Source of the DNA: Acholeplasma sp.
Lineage (GTDB): Bacteria > Bacillota_I > Bacilli_A > Acholeplasmatales > Acholeplasmataceae
Direction of reading: 5' to 3'
NCBI GenBank assembly: GCA_003605085.1
Contig: QZKD01000017.1
Coordinates: 1 to 38,320, forward strand
Length of the DNA stretch: 38,320 nucleotides
Shown here piece after piece: positions 15,441 to 22,871 of the stretch (position 1 is the stretch's first letter; each line of letters begins with the position of its first letter). The position numbers were made by a program, and so were the translations under genes. The notes under the pieces are model-generated. The model was not told where the DNA came from. It made no database searches and worked only from the letters and a program-made list of their open reading frames with translations.

Positions 15441-15468
15441 TTTACTTTTAATCTTTACTTGTTATGAT
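15441..15468 (+). promoter_or_regulatory. Downstream promoter (P2) of the flavocytochrome gene
   Basis: TTTACT and TATGAT are spaced by 16 nt. The -10 covers an in-frame ATG at 15464, which makes that ATG an unlikely start. Confidence 0.5.
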
Positions 15469-15487
15469 GGTAAGCGAAGGAGTTGGT

Positions 15488-16822
15488 ATGATGACACGTA
15501 AAACATTCACATATATATATTCCGGGAGTATCATTTTAAGCATATTTATCCTCAACACGCTCTTGTGGTACTTCCGCTTATCCCAATCATTTTTAAACAA
15601 TAATGCTTTGATTACATCCATATTTGGATCAACGATTTTAATTGGATTTGTGATGGTTTTCTTTCTATCGACACGAAACCCTATCCTAGTTAAACTTTTT
15701 GGAGGATTAGAGACCGTTTATTTCTGGCATCGCTTCCTAGCCATGTCTCTCATCGGCATGATCTTTATTCATCAGACATGGGCAAATGCACAAGGACTCA
15801 TTGTTCTTCCAAGATATTTGATCTTTCCAATCTCATTCAGTGAACTCGGTGAACTTGCTAGAAATGGTCTCATTTTACTTGTCACACTCGCCTTATTTGC
15901 GAAATGGATGAAATATGAACACTTCAAATATATTCATCGCTTCATGATTGTTCCTTACCTCTTTGGACTCTATCATGGGTTTGCGTATTCATGGGTGGAT
16001 CTCTTCTCATTGGATTACCTCTCTATCTGGATGATTGCTACATCACTTGTTGGCATTGGATCCTCTCTTTACATGTTATTATTTTATAAGCATGTCGCCT
16101 TATCAAACTTAGGAGTTATTACGGAAAAGAATTATCTCAATGGTCAAATCATTGATCTTAAAGTTGAAGTGATGAAAGTGTATCGCTTTAAACCTGGTCA
16201 ATTTGCCTTCATTCGTATTCAAGGGAGAAAGATTAAAAAGCAAATACATCCATTTTCAATCTCTGGATCGGATGGCACACATGTCTACTTCACGATTAAA
16301 ACGTTAGGTGATTATACCAAGCAACTCTATGACTTGCTTGATGTGCCATCAGTGATTACCATCTCTCGTCCCTTTGGTCATATGACATTTAGCGATCAAA
16401 AACATCCCCAAGTATGGATTGCCGGAGGAGTAGGCATTACGCCTTTCATCGGGAAAATTCGGAGTTTGGAACCCATTGAAACTCCCACACATCTTTTCTA
16501 TAGCGTGAGAAACCAGAATGAAGCCGTACATATGGATTTATTTGAAGCCTATCAAGCCACACATAAAGAATTTACATTTACACTTGTTGATCAACAAAAA
16601 GATGGTTACTTAAGAGCTACACATCTCCCTCTAGAACAAAATCCCCACATCTATATGTGTGGACCCAAACGGATGGTCGATGATCTACAAAAACAAATAT
16701 CAATCATCAACAAAGATACCCTAATCACCTATGAAGCGTTTAGTTTTACTGGAACACTTGTAGACACTATTCTACAAAAGATAAGAACTCTTTTCAAAAA
16801 ATACCTACCAGCTAAAAAATGA
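15488..16822 (+). CDS. Ferric-reductase/NOX-type transmembrane flavocytochrome
   Basis: This 444-residue protein carries electrons from cytosolic NAD(P)H through FAD and two b haems across the membrane. The N-terminal ~225 residues form the ferric-reductase-like helical domain. Two His pairs (His81/His95 in FWHR and IHQTW; His150/His163 in YIHRF and LYHGF) are placed for two stacked haems. The FAD-binding barrel follows, with HPFSISGSDG, then the NAD domain with WIAGGVGITPF and YMCGPKRMVDDL. The start is ATG 15488, 5 nt after AAGGAG. The natural acceptor is not shown by the sequence: Fe(III), oxygen, quinone or the neighbouring b5 lipoproteins are candidates. It ends in a strong terminator and has two promoters. 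Confidence 0.93.
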   Translation: MMTRKTFTYIYSGSIILSIFILNTLLWYFRLSQSFLNNNALITSIFGSTILIGFVMVFFLSTRNPILVKLFGGLETVYFWHRFLAMSLIGMIFIHQTWANAQGLIVLPRYLIFPISFSELGELARNGLILLVTLALFAKWMKYEHFKYIHRFMIVPYLFGLYHGFAYSWVDLFSLDYLSIWMIATSLVGIGSSLYMLLFYKHVALSNLGVITEKNYLNGQIIDLKVEVMKVYRFKPGQFAFIRIQGRKIKKQIHPFSISGSDGTHVYFTIKTLGDYTKQLYDLLDVPSVITISRPFGHMTFSDQKHPQVWIAGGVGITPFIGKIRSLEPIETPTHLFYSVRNQNEAVHMDLFEAYQATHKEFTFTLVDQQKDGYLRATHLPLEQNPHIYMCGPKRMVDDLQKQISIINKDTLITYEAFSFTGTLVDTILQKIRTLFKKYLPAKK

Positions 16823-16850
16823 AGCACGCAAGATGATTGCGTGCTTTTTG
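16822..16850. terminator. Bidirectional terminator
   Basis: AAGCACGCAA (16822-16831) pairs perfectly with TTGCGTGCTT (16837-16846), with a T-run after it on plus. On minus a T-rich stretch follows after one C. It separates the convergent flavocytochrome and sensor kinase genes. Confidence 0.87.
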
Positions 16851-16851
16851 T

Positions 16852-18201
16852 TTATGATAGAGGAAATATCAGGTGGAACGTCGTTCCTTGACCTTTAATG
16901 CTTTTCACGCTTACCGATCCTTGGTGGAGTAGGACAATTTCTTTGACAAACGATAAGCCAAGACCGATACTTTTATCAACATTAAATCGGGAACTATCCA
17001 CTTGATAAAAGGGATTGAATACATCATTGAGATGTGTTTCTTCAATACCGATGCCGGTATCTTTAACATCGATATGTATCTCATTCGCAGTTTTTGTAAA
17101 TAGGATTTCAATTCTTCCTTGCTCTACATTATACTTGATGGCATTTTGAATTAAGTTCGTAAAGAGTCTTACCATCATTACTTGATTGGCAGAAATGATG
17201 GGGTCAAAGTCAGGTTTGATGACAAAAAAGGTGAGATTTTTTTTGGTCATCATATGTGACATACTTTCGCCTACGTATAAAGCAGTATCATAAAGATCAA
17301 TCGGTTCTAAGTCATCTTTGGTTAAGACGCGCATGCGCGCTAGTTCCAAAAGCTGAGTGACAATACTTTCGAGATGGAAGAGTTGCTGCATCAAGACATT
17401 AAGATCTGATGTTAAGGGTGATTTACCCGCTTTCTCAAGGGTGAGTTCGAGTTGTGCTCGCATGACAGCTAGAGGTGTTCTCAACTCATGAGAAACGTTG
17501 GATGAAAAACTCTTTTCACGATTGATGGATATTTCAATTTGATCAAGCATCTGATTGATCATCTTGGTGAGTTTACCAAATTCATCTTTCGGATTAGATA
17601 CGCCTTCAACACGTTTAGAAAAATCTTTGCTTTGTTCGATATCTTCTGCGGTATGATAGATGGATTTGAGTGGTTTGAAATTTCTACGGATGATGAGGTA
17701 TCCGCCACCCAGTGAAAAGAGAACTAGGATGGGTGATAAGATCAATAAAGTATTAATGACTTGTGTAACAGAACGATCAATGTTCGTGATGTTATATAAG
17801 CCACGAACGACATATTGAGAATCTAAAGCAATGTCGTAATAGAGCCAATCAATTTGGTCGTTATGTTCACGCAAGGGTTCAGAAAAGGTAAAGGGAAGTG
17901 TGGTGTCGAAGAGAGCGGGAGGATTGCCATAGACGATGGTTTGTTCATCATAAATGAGGAAGAGCACGCCATCCTCATAAAACTCAAAATCATCTTCATC
18001 CGCATCCATCTTAATCCCATCATCTTCAATTTCGATATCGTAAGCAGCATGCTGGGTAATTTCAACGATTTTTTGGGTGGCCTCATTGACCAGTGAAGAT
18101 TCACTTAAAGAAACAATGAATAAAATATTGAGTGCGATAAGGATACCAAAGAAAACAGTATAGAATAATAAGATCTTCGCTTTAATGGATCGTTTAATCA
18201 T
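16852..18201 (-). CDS. Sensor histidine kinase with acidic extracellular segment
   Basis: This 449-residue membrane kinase is of the HAMP-HisKA-HATPase type. Helix 1 spans ~9-31, the extracellular sensor ~32-150 and helix 2 ~151-171. The HAMP linker follows to ~225. HisKA holds SHELRTP with His238, and the ATP-binding domain holds NLIQNAIKYN, DTGIGI and GLGLSFVKEI. The sensor region 55-77 has 13 Asp/Glu residues, like the cation-sensing acidic patch of PhoQ-type kinases, so a metal ion or cationic peptide is a reasonable signal (inference). It overlaps its response regulator by 8 nt. It lies between the flavocytochrome and triple-b5 genes, which it may control. Confidence 0.94.
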   Translation of the reverse strand: MIKRSIKAKILLFYTVFFGILIALNILFIVSLSESSLVNEATQKIVEITQHAAYDIEIEDDGIKMDADEDDFEFYEDGVLFLIYDEQTIVYGNPPALFDTTLPFTFSEPLREHNDQIDWLYYDIALDSQYVVRGLYNITNIDRSVTQVINTLLILSPILVLFSLGGGYLIIRRNFKPLKSIYHTAEDIEQSKDFSKRVEGVSNPKDEFGKLTKMINQMLDQIEISINREKSFSSNVSHELRTPLAVMRAQLELTLEKAGKSPLTSDLNVLMQQLFHLESIVTQLLELARMRVLTKDDLEPIDLYDTALYVGESMSHMMTKKNLTFFVIKPDFDPIISANQVMMVRLFTNLIQNAIKYNVEQGRIEILFTKTANEIHIDVKDTGIGIEETHLNDVFNPFYQVDSSRFNVDKSIGLGLSFVKEIVLLHQGSVSVKSIKGQGTTFHLIFPLS

Positions 18202-18871
18202 GATTGACCTTCATCACATAACCATACCCTCTCACTGTATGGATTAGTTTTGTTTGAAATGGATCATCGACTTTTTTTCTTAGAAAACGGATATAGACAT
18301 CAACCACATTGGAATACCCTTCATAATCAAATGTACTACTAATGTTCTCTAGTGATTCGCGAGAGATGACTTCACCTTTATGAAGCATCAAGTATTCTAA
18401 GATGATATATTCTTTTTTGGTAAGTGAGATGGCTTGTTGATTACGGTACACTTCTTTGGTGGTTCGGTTTAACGTAAGATCATCTAAGATGAGTGTTTCT
18501 TGGTATTCATGTTCCTTGCGTCTTAATAAGGAACGGATACGCGCGAGAAGTTCCTCAAATGCGAAGGGTTTAACAAGATAGTCATCTGCACCTTGATCGA
18601 GTCCCGTGACACGGTCTTCAATCGCATCTTTCGCAGTGAGTAGTAATACAGGTTGATGATACGCGTGATTTCTTAGGTATTTTAAAAGAGCGAGTCCGGA
18701 AATGTGAGGGAGCATGATATCTAAGATATAAAGATCATAGGTTGTTGCTTGAATATAGGAAAGCCCTTCTTCCCCATCCTTTGCAGCATCGACCATGTAC
18801 CCTTGAACCGATAATCGTTCTTTTAAAATCGTTCTTAATCGTTCCTGATCTTCCACGATAAGTATGCGCAT
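18194..18871 (-). CDS. OmpR-family response regulator
   Basis: This 225-residue DNA-binding regulator pairs with the overlapping sensor kinase. The receiver domain has the acidic pair Glu7-Asp8, phosphoacceptor Asp51 (LYILDIMLP), the Thr/Lys switch residues (LLTAKD and LVKPF) and the alpha4-beta5 face GADDYL. The C-terminal winged helix ends in YIRFLRKKVDDPFQ, then HTVRGYGYVM. AAGGAGGA precedes the ATG ideally. It is divergent from the triple-b5 lipoprotein gene, whose promoter lies in the shared 146-bp gap, so direct control is plausible. Confidence 0.95.
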   Translation of the reverse strand: MRILIVEDQERLRTILKERLSVQGYMVDAAKDGEEGLSYIQATTYDLYILDIMLPHISGLALLKYLRNHAYHQPVLLLTAKDAIEDRVTGLDQGADDYLVKPFAFEELLARIRSLLRRKEHEYQETLILDDLTLNRTTKEVYRNQQAISLTKKEYIILEYLMLHKGEVISRESLENISSTFDYEGYSNVVDVYIRFLRKKVDDPFQTKLIHTVRGYGYVMKVNHD

Positions 18872-18938
18872 ATGATGTCCTCCTTTATCTTTTTCAATAT
18901 CGTCATAATTCTATTTTAGTACATAAGATTAAAATTGG

Positions 18939-18958
18939 ATGAAAATGATTCTTTTCAT
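18939..18958. promoter_or_regulatory. Palindrome upstream of the triple-b5 gene
   Basis: ATGAAAA and TTTTCAT form a perfect 7-bp inverted repeat around a 6-nt centre. It sits ~22 bp above the -10 box of the b5 lipoprotein gene. It loosely resembles metalloregulator (Fur/PerR-like) boxes; ATGAAA/TTTCAT pairs also occur upstream of 24972. Confidence 0.45.
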
Positions 18959-18979
18959 GAAGTTTTAATGTTGGATTCG

Positions 18980-18985
18980 TATAAT
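18980..18985 (+). promoter_or_regulatory. -10 box of the triple-b5 lipoprotein gene
   Basis: A consensus TATAAT lies 33 nt before ATG 19018. There is no good -35, which would fit a promoter that needs an activator such as the adjacent response regulator. Confidence 0.55.
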
Positions 18986-19017
18986 CAAAGTATCAAGATT
19001 GAAAAGGAGTATAAAAA

Positions 19018-20055
19018 ATGAAAAAATTACTGACTTTAGTATTCATGTTAGGTTTAAGTTTGAGTTTATTTGCTTGTACCAACGACGCTATTAATAACGA
19101 TCAACTCGTTTCACTCATCGATGAACACGTCTTTTCACCCAGTGAACTTGCCCAATATACGGGTGCTAACGGATCAACAGCGTATATCGCAGTAAGTGGT
19201 GTGGTGTATGATGTCACGAATGTATTTGATAATGGCATGCATCAAGGCTTACAATTAGGTGGCACCGATGCGACATCTGTATTTGCAGTAAGCCCACATT
19301 CCCAAGCTTTATTAGCAACACTCCCTGTGGTTGGTGTGTATGATCCTAACGCGACCATCAGTAATCCAACCAATCCCGAAGATCCACAAACGCCAACAGA
19401 AACAACACTTCCTGTATTCACACTTAGTGAACTCTCTGTTTATACAGGAGCCAACGGAAGTACGGCTTATATCGCAGTGAATGGTGTTGTTTATGATGTA
19501 ACCAATGTCTTTGTTAATGGAAAGCATCAAGGCTTACAATTAGGTGGCACCGATGCAACGCAAGCATTCGCATCAAGCCCACATAGTGCATCACTACTAG
19601 CAACACTAACTGTTGTTGGATCTTTAGAAGGTTATCCAACGATTGACAACCCAAGCACACCGACAGATACCACACTTCCAGTCTTTACGTTAAGCGAACT
19701 TTCTGCCTATACTGGAGCCAACGGATCAATTGCCTATATCGCAGTGAACGGTGTAGTCTATGATGTCACCCAAGCATTTACCAATGGTATGCACCAAGGT
19801 TTACAACTAGGTGGAACCGATGCAACTCAAGCGTTCGCATCCTCCCCTCATAGCGCATCCATGCTTGCGACACTTACTGTCGTCGGTTCACTAGAAGGTT
19901 ACCCAACAATTACTGAACCCGCCACACCCACGTATCCTTATGATGACGATGATTGTGACGATGATGACGAATATGAAGACGACGATGACGAATATGAAGA
20001 CGACGATGATGATCACGATGAACACGAAGACGAAGATGAATATGAAGATGATTAA
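19018..20055 (+). CDS. Lipoprotein with three tandem cytochrome-b5-like domains and acidic tail
   Basis: This 345-residue surface protein has signal peptide and lipobox LFAC with Cys20. Three haem-b5-like domains follow at about 39-107, 133-202 and 222-291. Each has the family pattern ELxxYTGANGSxAYIAVxGVVYDVT, the first ligand His in NGxHQG and the second in SPHS. The pairs are His75/94, His170/189 and His259/278, all 19 residues apart. Pro/Thr-rich linkers join them. Residues 309-345 are almost all Asp/Glu with Tyr and two His, plus one Cys (313). Bound haem would make it a three-haem electron carrier on the outer face of the membrane; the tail may bind metal or a cationic partner. AAGGAG precedes the ATG. 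Confidence 0.92.
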   Translation: MKKLLTLVFMLGLSLSLFACTNDAINNDQLVSLIDEHVFSPSELAQYTGANGSTAYIAVSGVVYDVTNVFDNGMHQGLQLGGTDATSVFAVSPHSQALLATLPVVGVYDPNATISNPTNPEDPQTPTETTLPVFTLSELSVYTGANGSTAYIAVNGVVYDVTNVFVNGKHQGLQLGGTDATQAFASSPHSASLLATLTVVGSLEGYPTIDNPSTPTDTTLPVFTLSELSAYTGANGSIAYIAVNGVVYDVTQAFTNGMHQGLQLGGTDATQAFASSPHSASMLATLTVVGSLEGYPTITEPATPTYPYDDDDCDDDDEYEDDDDEYEDDDDDHDEHEDEDEYEDD

Positions 20056-20061
20056 TTAATG

Positions 20062-20095
20062 AAAAAGGTCTAGCTGATTAGCTGGACCTTTTTTT
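20062..20095. terminator. Bidirectional terminator between b5 genes
   Basis: A stem of AAAAAGGTC-T-AGCT with AGCT-G-GACCTTTTT (one T-G pair) has a short loop and runs into Ts; A residues on the other side serve the minus strand. The stop of the MsrQ-like gene (20072-20070) lies inside it. Confidence 0.83.
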
Positions 20096-20705
20096 CACGA
20101 ATACGCAAGATTTTTAGCACAAGATAAGTGACAAACAAAAGATGGAATAAAATACTGTTTGGACTAAGGGAGATATAACCATTAGAAGCATCAATGAAGA
20201 CATCAAATCCTAGATGAAAATAAATCATCAAATAAGCTACATAGGCAAGTTTATGAAGTTTTTTCCAACGGTCGGGACGAATCTTCTTTCGAATGGGCAT
20301 AAAAGAGCTTAAGGTTAGTGGGATCATAATGATTCCTGCAATCAATCCTGAGGTGTTATACCCGCCAAGAGCAAGCGATAAACGCTCAATTCCATGAGGA
20401 AGGAGGAAGATAAATCCCATAATGGCAAGATCTCCTCTGACAAGAAGAATCTTCTTATAAGGAACCCAAGTCTTTTTCATCACACCAGCGAACATAATTA
20501 GAATAAAAAATGCGAGTGTAAGATGACCTCGATCGATGATAAAAGTTAGAAGTGGAATATCAACAAATAACACGAGTGTTGCAAGAAGTAAAGATCCTAT
20601 GATAAACCAACGTGCTTGTTTATGAATCCATTTATTATAGAAATGAATGAGTGCGTAAATGAGTAATGCAAGGATGATGGAAAGATTCGCAGTTAAAAAC
20701 GTCAT
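20070..20705 (-). CDS. MsrQ/YedZ-like haem membrane protein
   Basis: This 211-residue protein has about six helices and resembles the ferric-reductase-like/MsrQ (YedZ) group. The hallmark IRPDRWKKLHKLAYVAYLMI, with a further His 13 residues on, is the family's second haem-binding helix (His151 and His164). His61 and His104 lie in other helices. MsrQ passes electrons from the quinone pool or flavin to a periplasmic MsrP partner. There is no MsrP here; instead ATG 20705 follows a b5 lipoprotein gene by 2 bp, so that lipoprotein is the likely electron partner. It has no flavin or NAD domain, unlike the 15488 product. Confidence 0.8.
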   Translation of the reverse strand: MTFLTANLSIILALLIYALIHFYNKWIHKQARWFIIGSLLLATLVLFVDIPLLTFIIDRGHLTLAFFILIMFAGVMKKTWVPYKKILLVRGDLAIMGFIFLLPHGIERLSLALGGYNTSGLIAGIIMIPLTLSSFMPIRKKIRPDRWKKLHKLAYVAYLMIYFHLGFDVFIDASNGYISLSPNSILFHLLFVTYLVLKILRIREKKVQLIS

Positions 20706-20707
20706 CG

Positions 20708-21058
20708 CTATTCTCCGGTGACGAGAATACCTATTTTAGGTACACGAGACATATTCTCGATACCATGGGGTGAACTGTTGATGATTTCATCGGTTAAATC
20801 TTGACCTGCAGAATATCCATTATGACCACCATTTGTCCAAAAGGATGAATCTGTTACGTCATAGATATATCCCTGAACAGCAATATATGCAGGTTTACCA
20901 TCTTTTCCGTCGTAATAGCTAAGTTCTTCCAATGTAAGTTCAATAAGTTCTTCCCCATCATTGGTTGGAATGGGTGTCTCTTCATAGGTTTCATCTGTCG
21001 TGCACGCAGATAAACCAAAGACAAATACTAGCATCAATAACCATAGAAAATGTTTCAT
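20708..21058 (-). CDS. Single-domain cytochrome-b5-like lipoprotein
   Basis: This 116-residue exported protein starts at ATG 21058, 7 nt after AGGAGG; an upstream in-frame TTG (21079) precedes that site and is not used. The lipobox is LSAC with Cys19. An acidic linker leads to one b5-like domain at ~40-112: ELSYYDGKDGKPAYIAVQGY, first ligand His79 (NGGHNG) and second His98 (SSPHG), with the same 19-residue spacing as the three-domain lipoprotein nearby. It also has the Trp of common stand-alone b5 domains (SSFWTNG). It is the first gene of a two-gene operon with the MsrQ-like membrane protein, implying electron transfer between them at the outer membrane face. Confidence 0.9.
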   Translation of the reverse strand: MKHFLWLLMLVFVFGLSACTTDETYEETPIPTNDGEELIELTLEELSYYDGKDGKPAYIAVQGYIYDVTDSSFWTNGGHNGYSAGQDLTDEIINSSPHGIENMSRVPKIGILVTGE

Positions 21059-21136
21059 TCTATACCTCCTATTTGTCAATAGATTATCATATGTGGGAAA
21101 AAGAGGCTAAAAGAATGCTTTCTAAAAAGCGAACAA

Positions 21137-21163
21137 AAAAGTGTTGGGTTTGCCAACACTTTT
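21137..21163 (-). terminator. Terminator of the phn operon
   Basis: Read on minus, AAAAGTGTTGG pairs with CCAACACTTTT around a 5-nt loop, followed by T residues. It lies 10 nt after the stop of the last permease gene. Confidence 0.87.
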
Positions 21164-21172
21164 ATCATGCAT

Positions 21173-21994
21173 TTAACGCTTTCCGTAGACAAGACGCTTT
21201 CTTAAAGCTGCTGAAGAGAACTCAATGACCATGACGACAATAATGATTCCCCAAAGGTAAGCACCAGCATCTTGATATCTAAAGTTCCCGATGGCTGCTT
21301 GAAGTTCAAAACCTAAACGACCTGCACTGATCAAACCAAGAATAATCGCGTTTCTGACATTGATGTCAAACCGGTAAAGAGAATGGGAAACGAAGTTTGC
21401 GAAAAGCTGAGGAACAATCCCTGCTCTTAATTTTTGCATTTGGGTTGCACCTGTAGAATCGAGTGCTTCCAAGATGCCTTTATCCATATCTTCTACAGTC
21501 TCTGTATAAAGTTTAGTGATCATACCCGTAGAAGTAAATCCAATCGCGAGCACACCTGCAAACACCCCAGGACCTACCACACGAATGAAGATTAACCCAA
21601 TAACGAAGAATGGCATCGTACGAATAAAGACGACTAAGACACTGACTAAGAATGCCACGAAACTATTGGTGATGTTTCTGCTACCCACAAAGCTTAGTGG
21701 AATCGCTACAGCGGTTCCGATAATGGTACCGAGGAAAGCGACCATGACAGTTTCATACATCAAATAAGGAACATGATAATTCTTCAATGAAAACAATTTT
21801 TCCCATGAAGGATTGGCAAGCCCTTGGAACATACGGATGACAATTTCAACCCCTGATTCACTGATCAGTGGTCCATCAAATGTGGGAATACTCCAGATAA
21901 ATAAGGCGATGATACCGAAGGCTAATAACAATTTAAAAAGCAACGTTTTGGGACGATGATGATAAACGTGCAGGACTTCTTGACTGTAGTTCAT
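21173..21994 (-). CDS. phnE: Phosphonate-type ABC transporter permease (second copy)
   Basis: This 273-residue PhnE-type permease has about six helices. The family hallmark near the C-terminus is present: RAGIVPQLFANFVSHSLYRFDINVRNA, followed by GLISAGRLGFELQ, which contacts the ATPase (EAA-like loop from about EALDSTGATQMQK). It starts 1 nt after the stop of the other permease gene, so translation is coupled. It should pair with that permease to form the membrane channel for phosphonate, phosphite or phosphate. Last gene of the operon. Confidence 0.92.
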   Translation of the reverse strand: MNYSQEVLHVYHHRPKTLLFKLLLAFGIIALFIWSIPTFDGPLISESGVEIVIRMFQGLANPSWEKLFSLKNYHVPYLMYETVMVAFLGTIIGTAVAIPLSFVGSRNITNSFVAFLVSVLVVFIRTMPFFVIGLIFIRVVGPGVFAGVLAIGFTSTGMITKLYTETVEDMDKGILEALDSTGATQMQKLRAGIVPQLFANFVSHSLYRFDINVRNAIILGLISAGRLGFELQAAIGNFRYQDAGAYLWGIIIVVMVIEFSSAALRKRLVYGKR

Positions 21995-21995
21995 C

Positions 21996-22871
21996 TTAGG
22001 CCAGCTTCTTTCTTAAATATCTTGATAAACTTTCAACCAAAATAATCACAGCAAATAGCACCAGAAGAATCATCCCAACATCTTCATACTGACGCCAACT
22101 GATCCGGTCGGAAAGAAGTAATCCAATCCCACCGGCACCGACGAACCCAATAATGGTCGCGCTGCGCAAATTGATTTCAAAGTTATATAAAACAATCGAT
22201 AAATAATTTCCCAAAACCTGAGGTAAAACGGCAGTACGAATGGCTTGAAGTTTATTAGCCCCTGTCGATTCAATCGCTTCATATGGAAGCATGTCGACAG
22301 TTTCAATGATTTCATAAAGCATTTTCGAAACAATGGTAAAGGTGAAAATCGATAACGCGATAAGACCAGCCATCGCACCCATACCCACAATGAACATAAG
22401 CATTGCTGCATAAACGAGTACTGGAATCGTACGAATGAGTGACATGATAAAGCGAATCGGATTATAAATGATGGATTTTTTGACGATATTTGATGAGGAA
22501 AAGATGGCTACGGGAATCGCGAATAATGAACCGATGAGTGTACCACCAACCGAGAGTTGAATCGTCTCAATTAAGGGTTCCCACATGCGAGGTAAGAATG
22601 AAAAATTTGGATTGATGAGTTCAGAAATAATGCGCCACATATTATCCAAATTAGAGAAAAATTGGATTAGATCGATGTCAGTTGCAATGATGGCTAAAAC
22701 GAAGACAATGGCCAATATGAGTACGATATAGGCGGTGATTGGATAGGGCTCAACAACTTCGAATGTGCTGGTTTTATGGGTGCGAGCTTCTTTAGAAAAG
22801 TAAGGTGAAAAAACATCCTTAAGGAATGCTTTAAACTTACCCTTTCTTAGAGCTTTATTTTCCATACTCAT
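21996..22871 (-). CDS. phnE: Phosphonate-type ABC transporter permease (first copy)
   Basis: This 291-residue PhnE-family permease has a longer basic N-terminal cytosolic segment than its partner, about six helices, and the ATPase-contact loop YEAIESTGANKLQAIRTAVL, then YNFEINLRSATIIGFVGAGG. The start overlaps the end of the ATPase gene by 4 nt (ATGA); ATG 22865 is an alternative. Two different PhnE proteins in one operon are common in Gram-positive phosphonate-type importers and imply a heterodimeric channel. Confidence 0.92.
   Translation of the reverse strand: MSMENKALRKGKFKAFLKDVFSPYFSKEARTHKTSTFEVVEPYPITAYIVLILAIVFVLAIIATDIDLIQFFSNLDNMWRIISELINPNFSFLPRMWEPLIETIQLSVGGTLIGSLFAIPVAIFSSSNIVKKSIIYNPIRFIMSLIRTIPVLVYAAMLMFIVGMGAMAGLIALSIFTFTIVSKMLYEIIETVDMLPYEAIESTGANKLQAIRTAVLPQVLGNYLSIVLYNFEINLRSATIIGFVGAGGIGLLLSDRISWRQYEDVGMILLVLFAVIILVESLSRYLRKKLA

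Larger units (their letters stand above)
15020..15487. other. Intergenic region holding a small gene and a double promoter
   Basis: This gap between larger genes is not empty. From left to right it has an A/T-rich stretch without features (15020-15130), a hairpin terminator reading minus, a 36-codon minus-strand gene with its own promoter, and two plus-strand promoters flanking an inverted repeat before the flavocytochrome gene. Confidence 0.75.

Noticed and set aside
15464-15487. ATG 15464 as start of the flavocytochrome
   Set aside because: It sits in the P2 -10 box and lacks a ribosome site; AAGGAG lies between it and ATG 15488.
19012-20000. CRISPR-like or mobile repeat in the triple-b5 gene
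   Set aside because: The repeats are in-frame protein domains with codon-level divergence, not short direct repeats with spacers.
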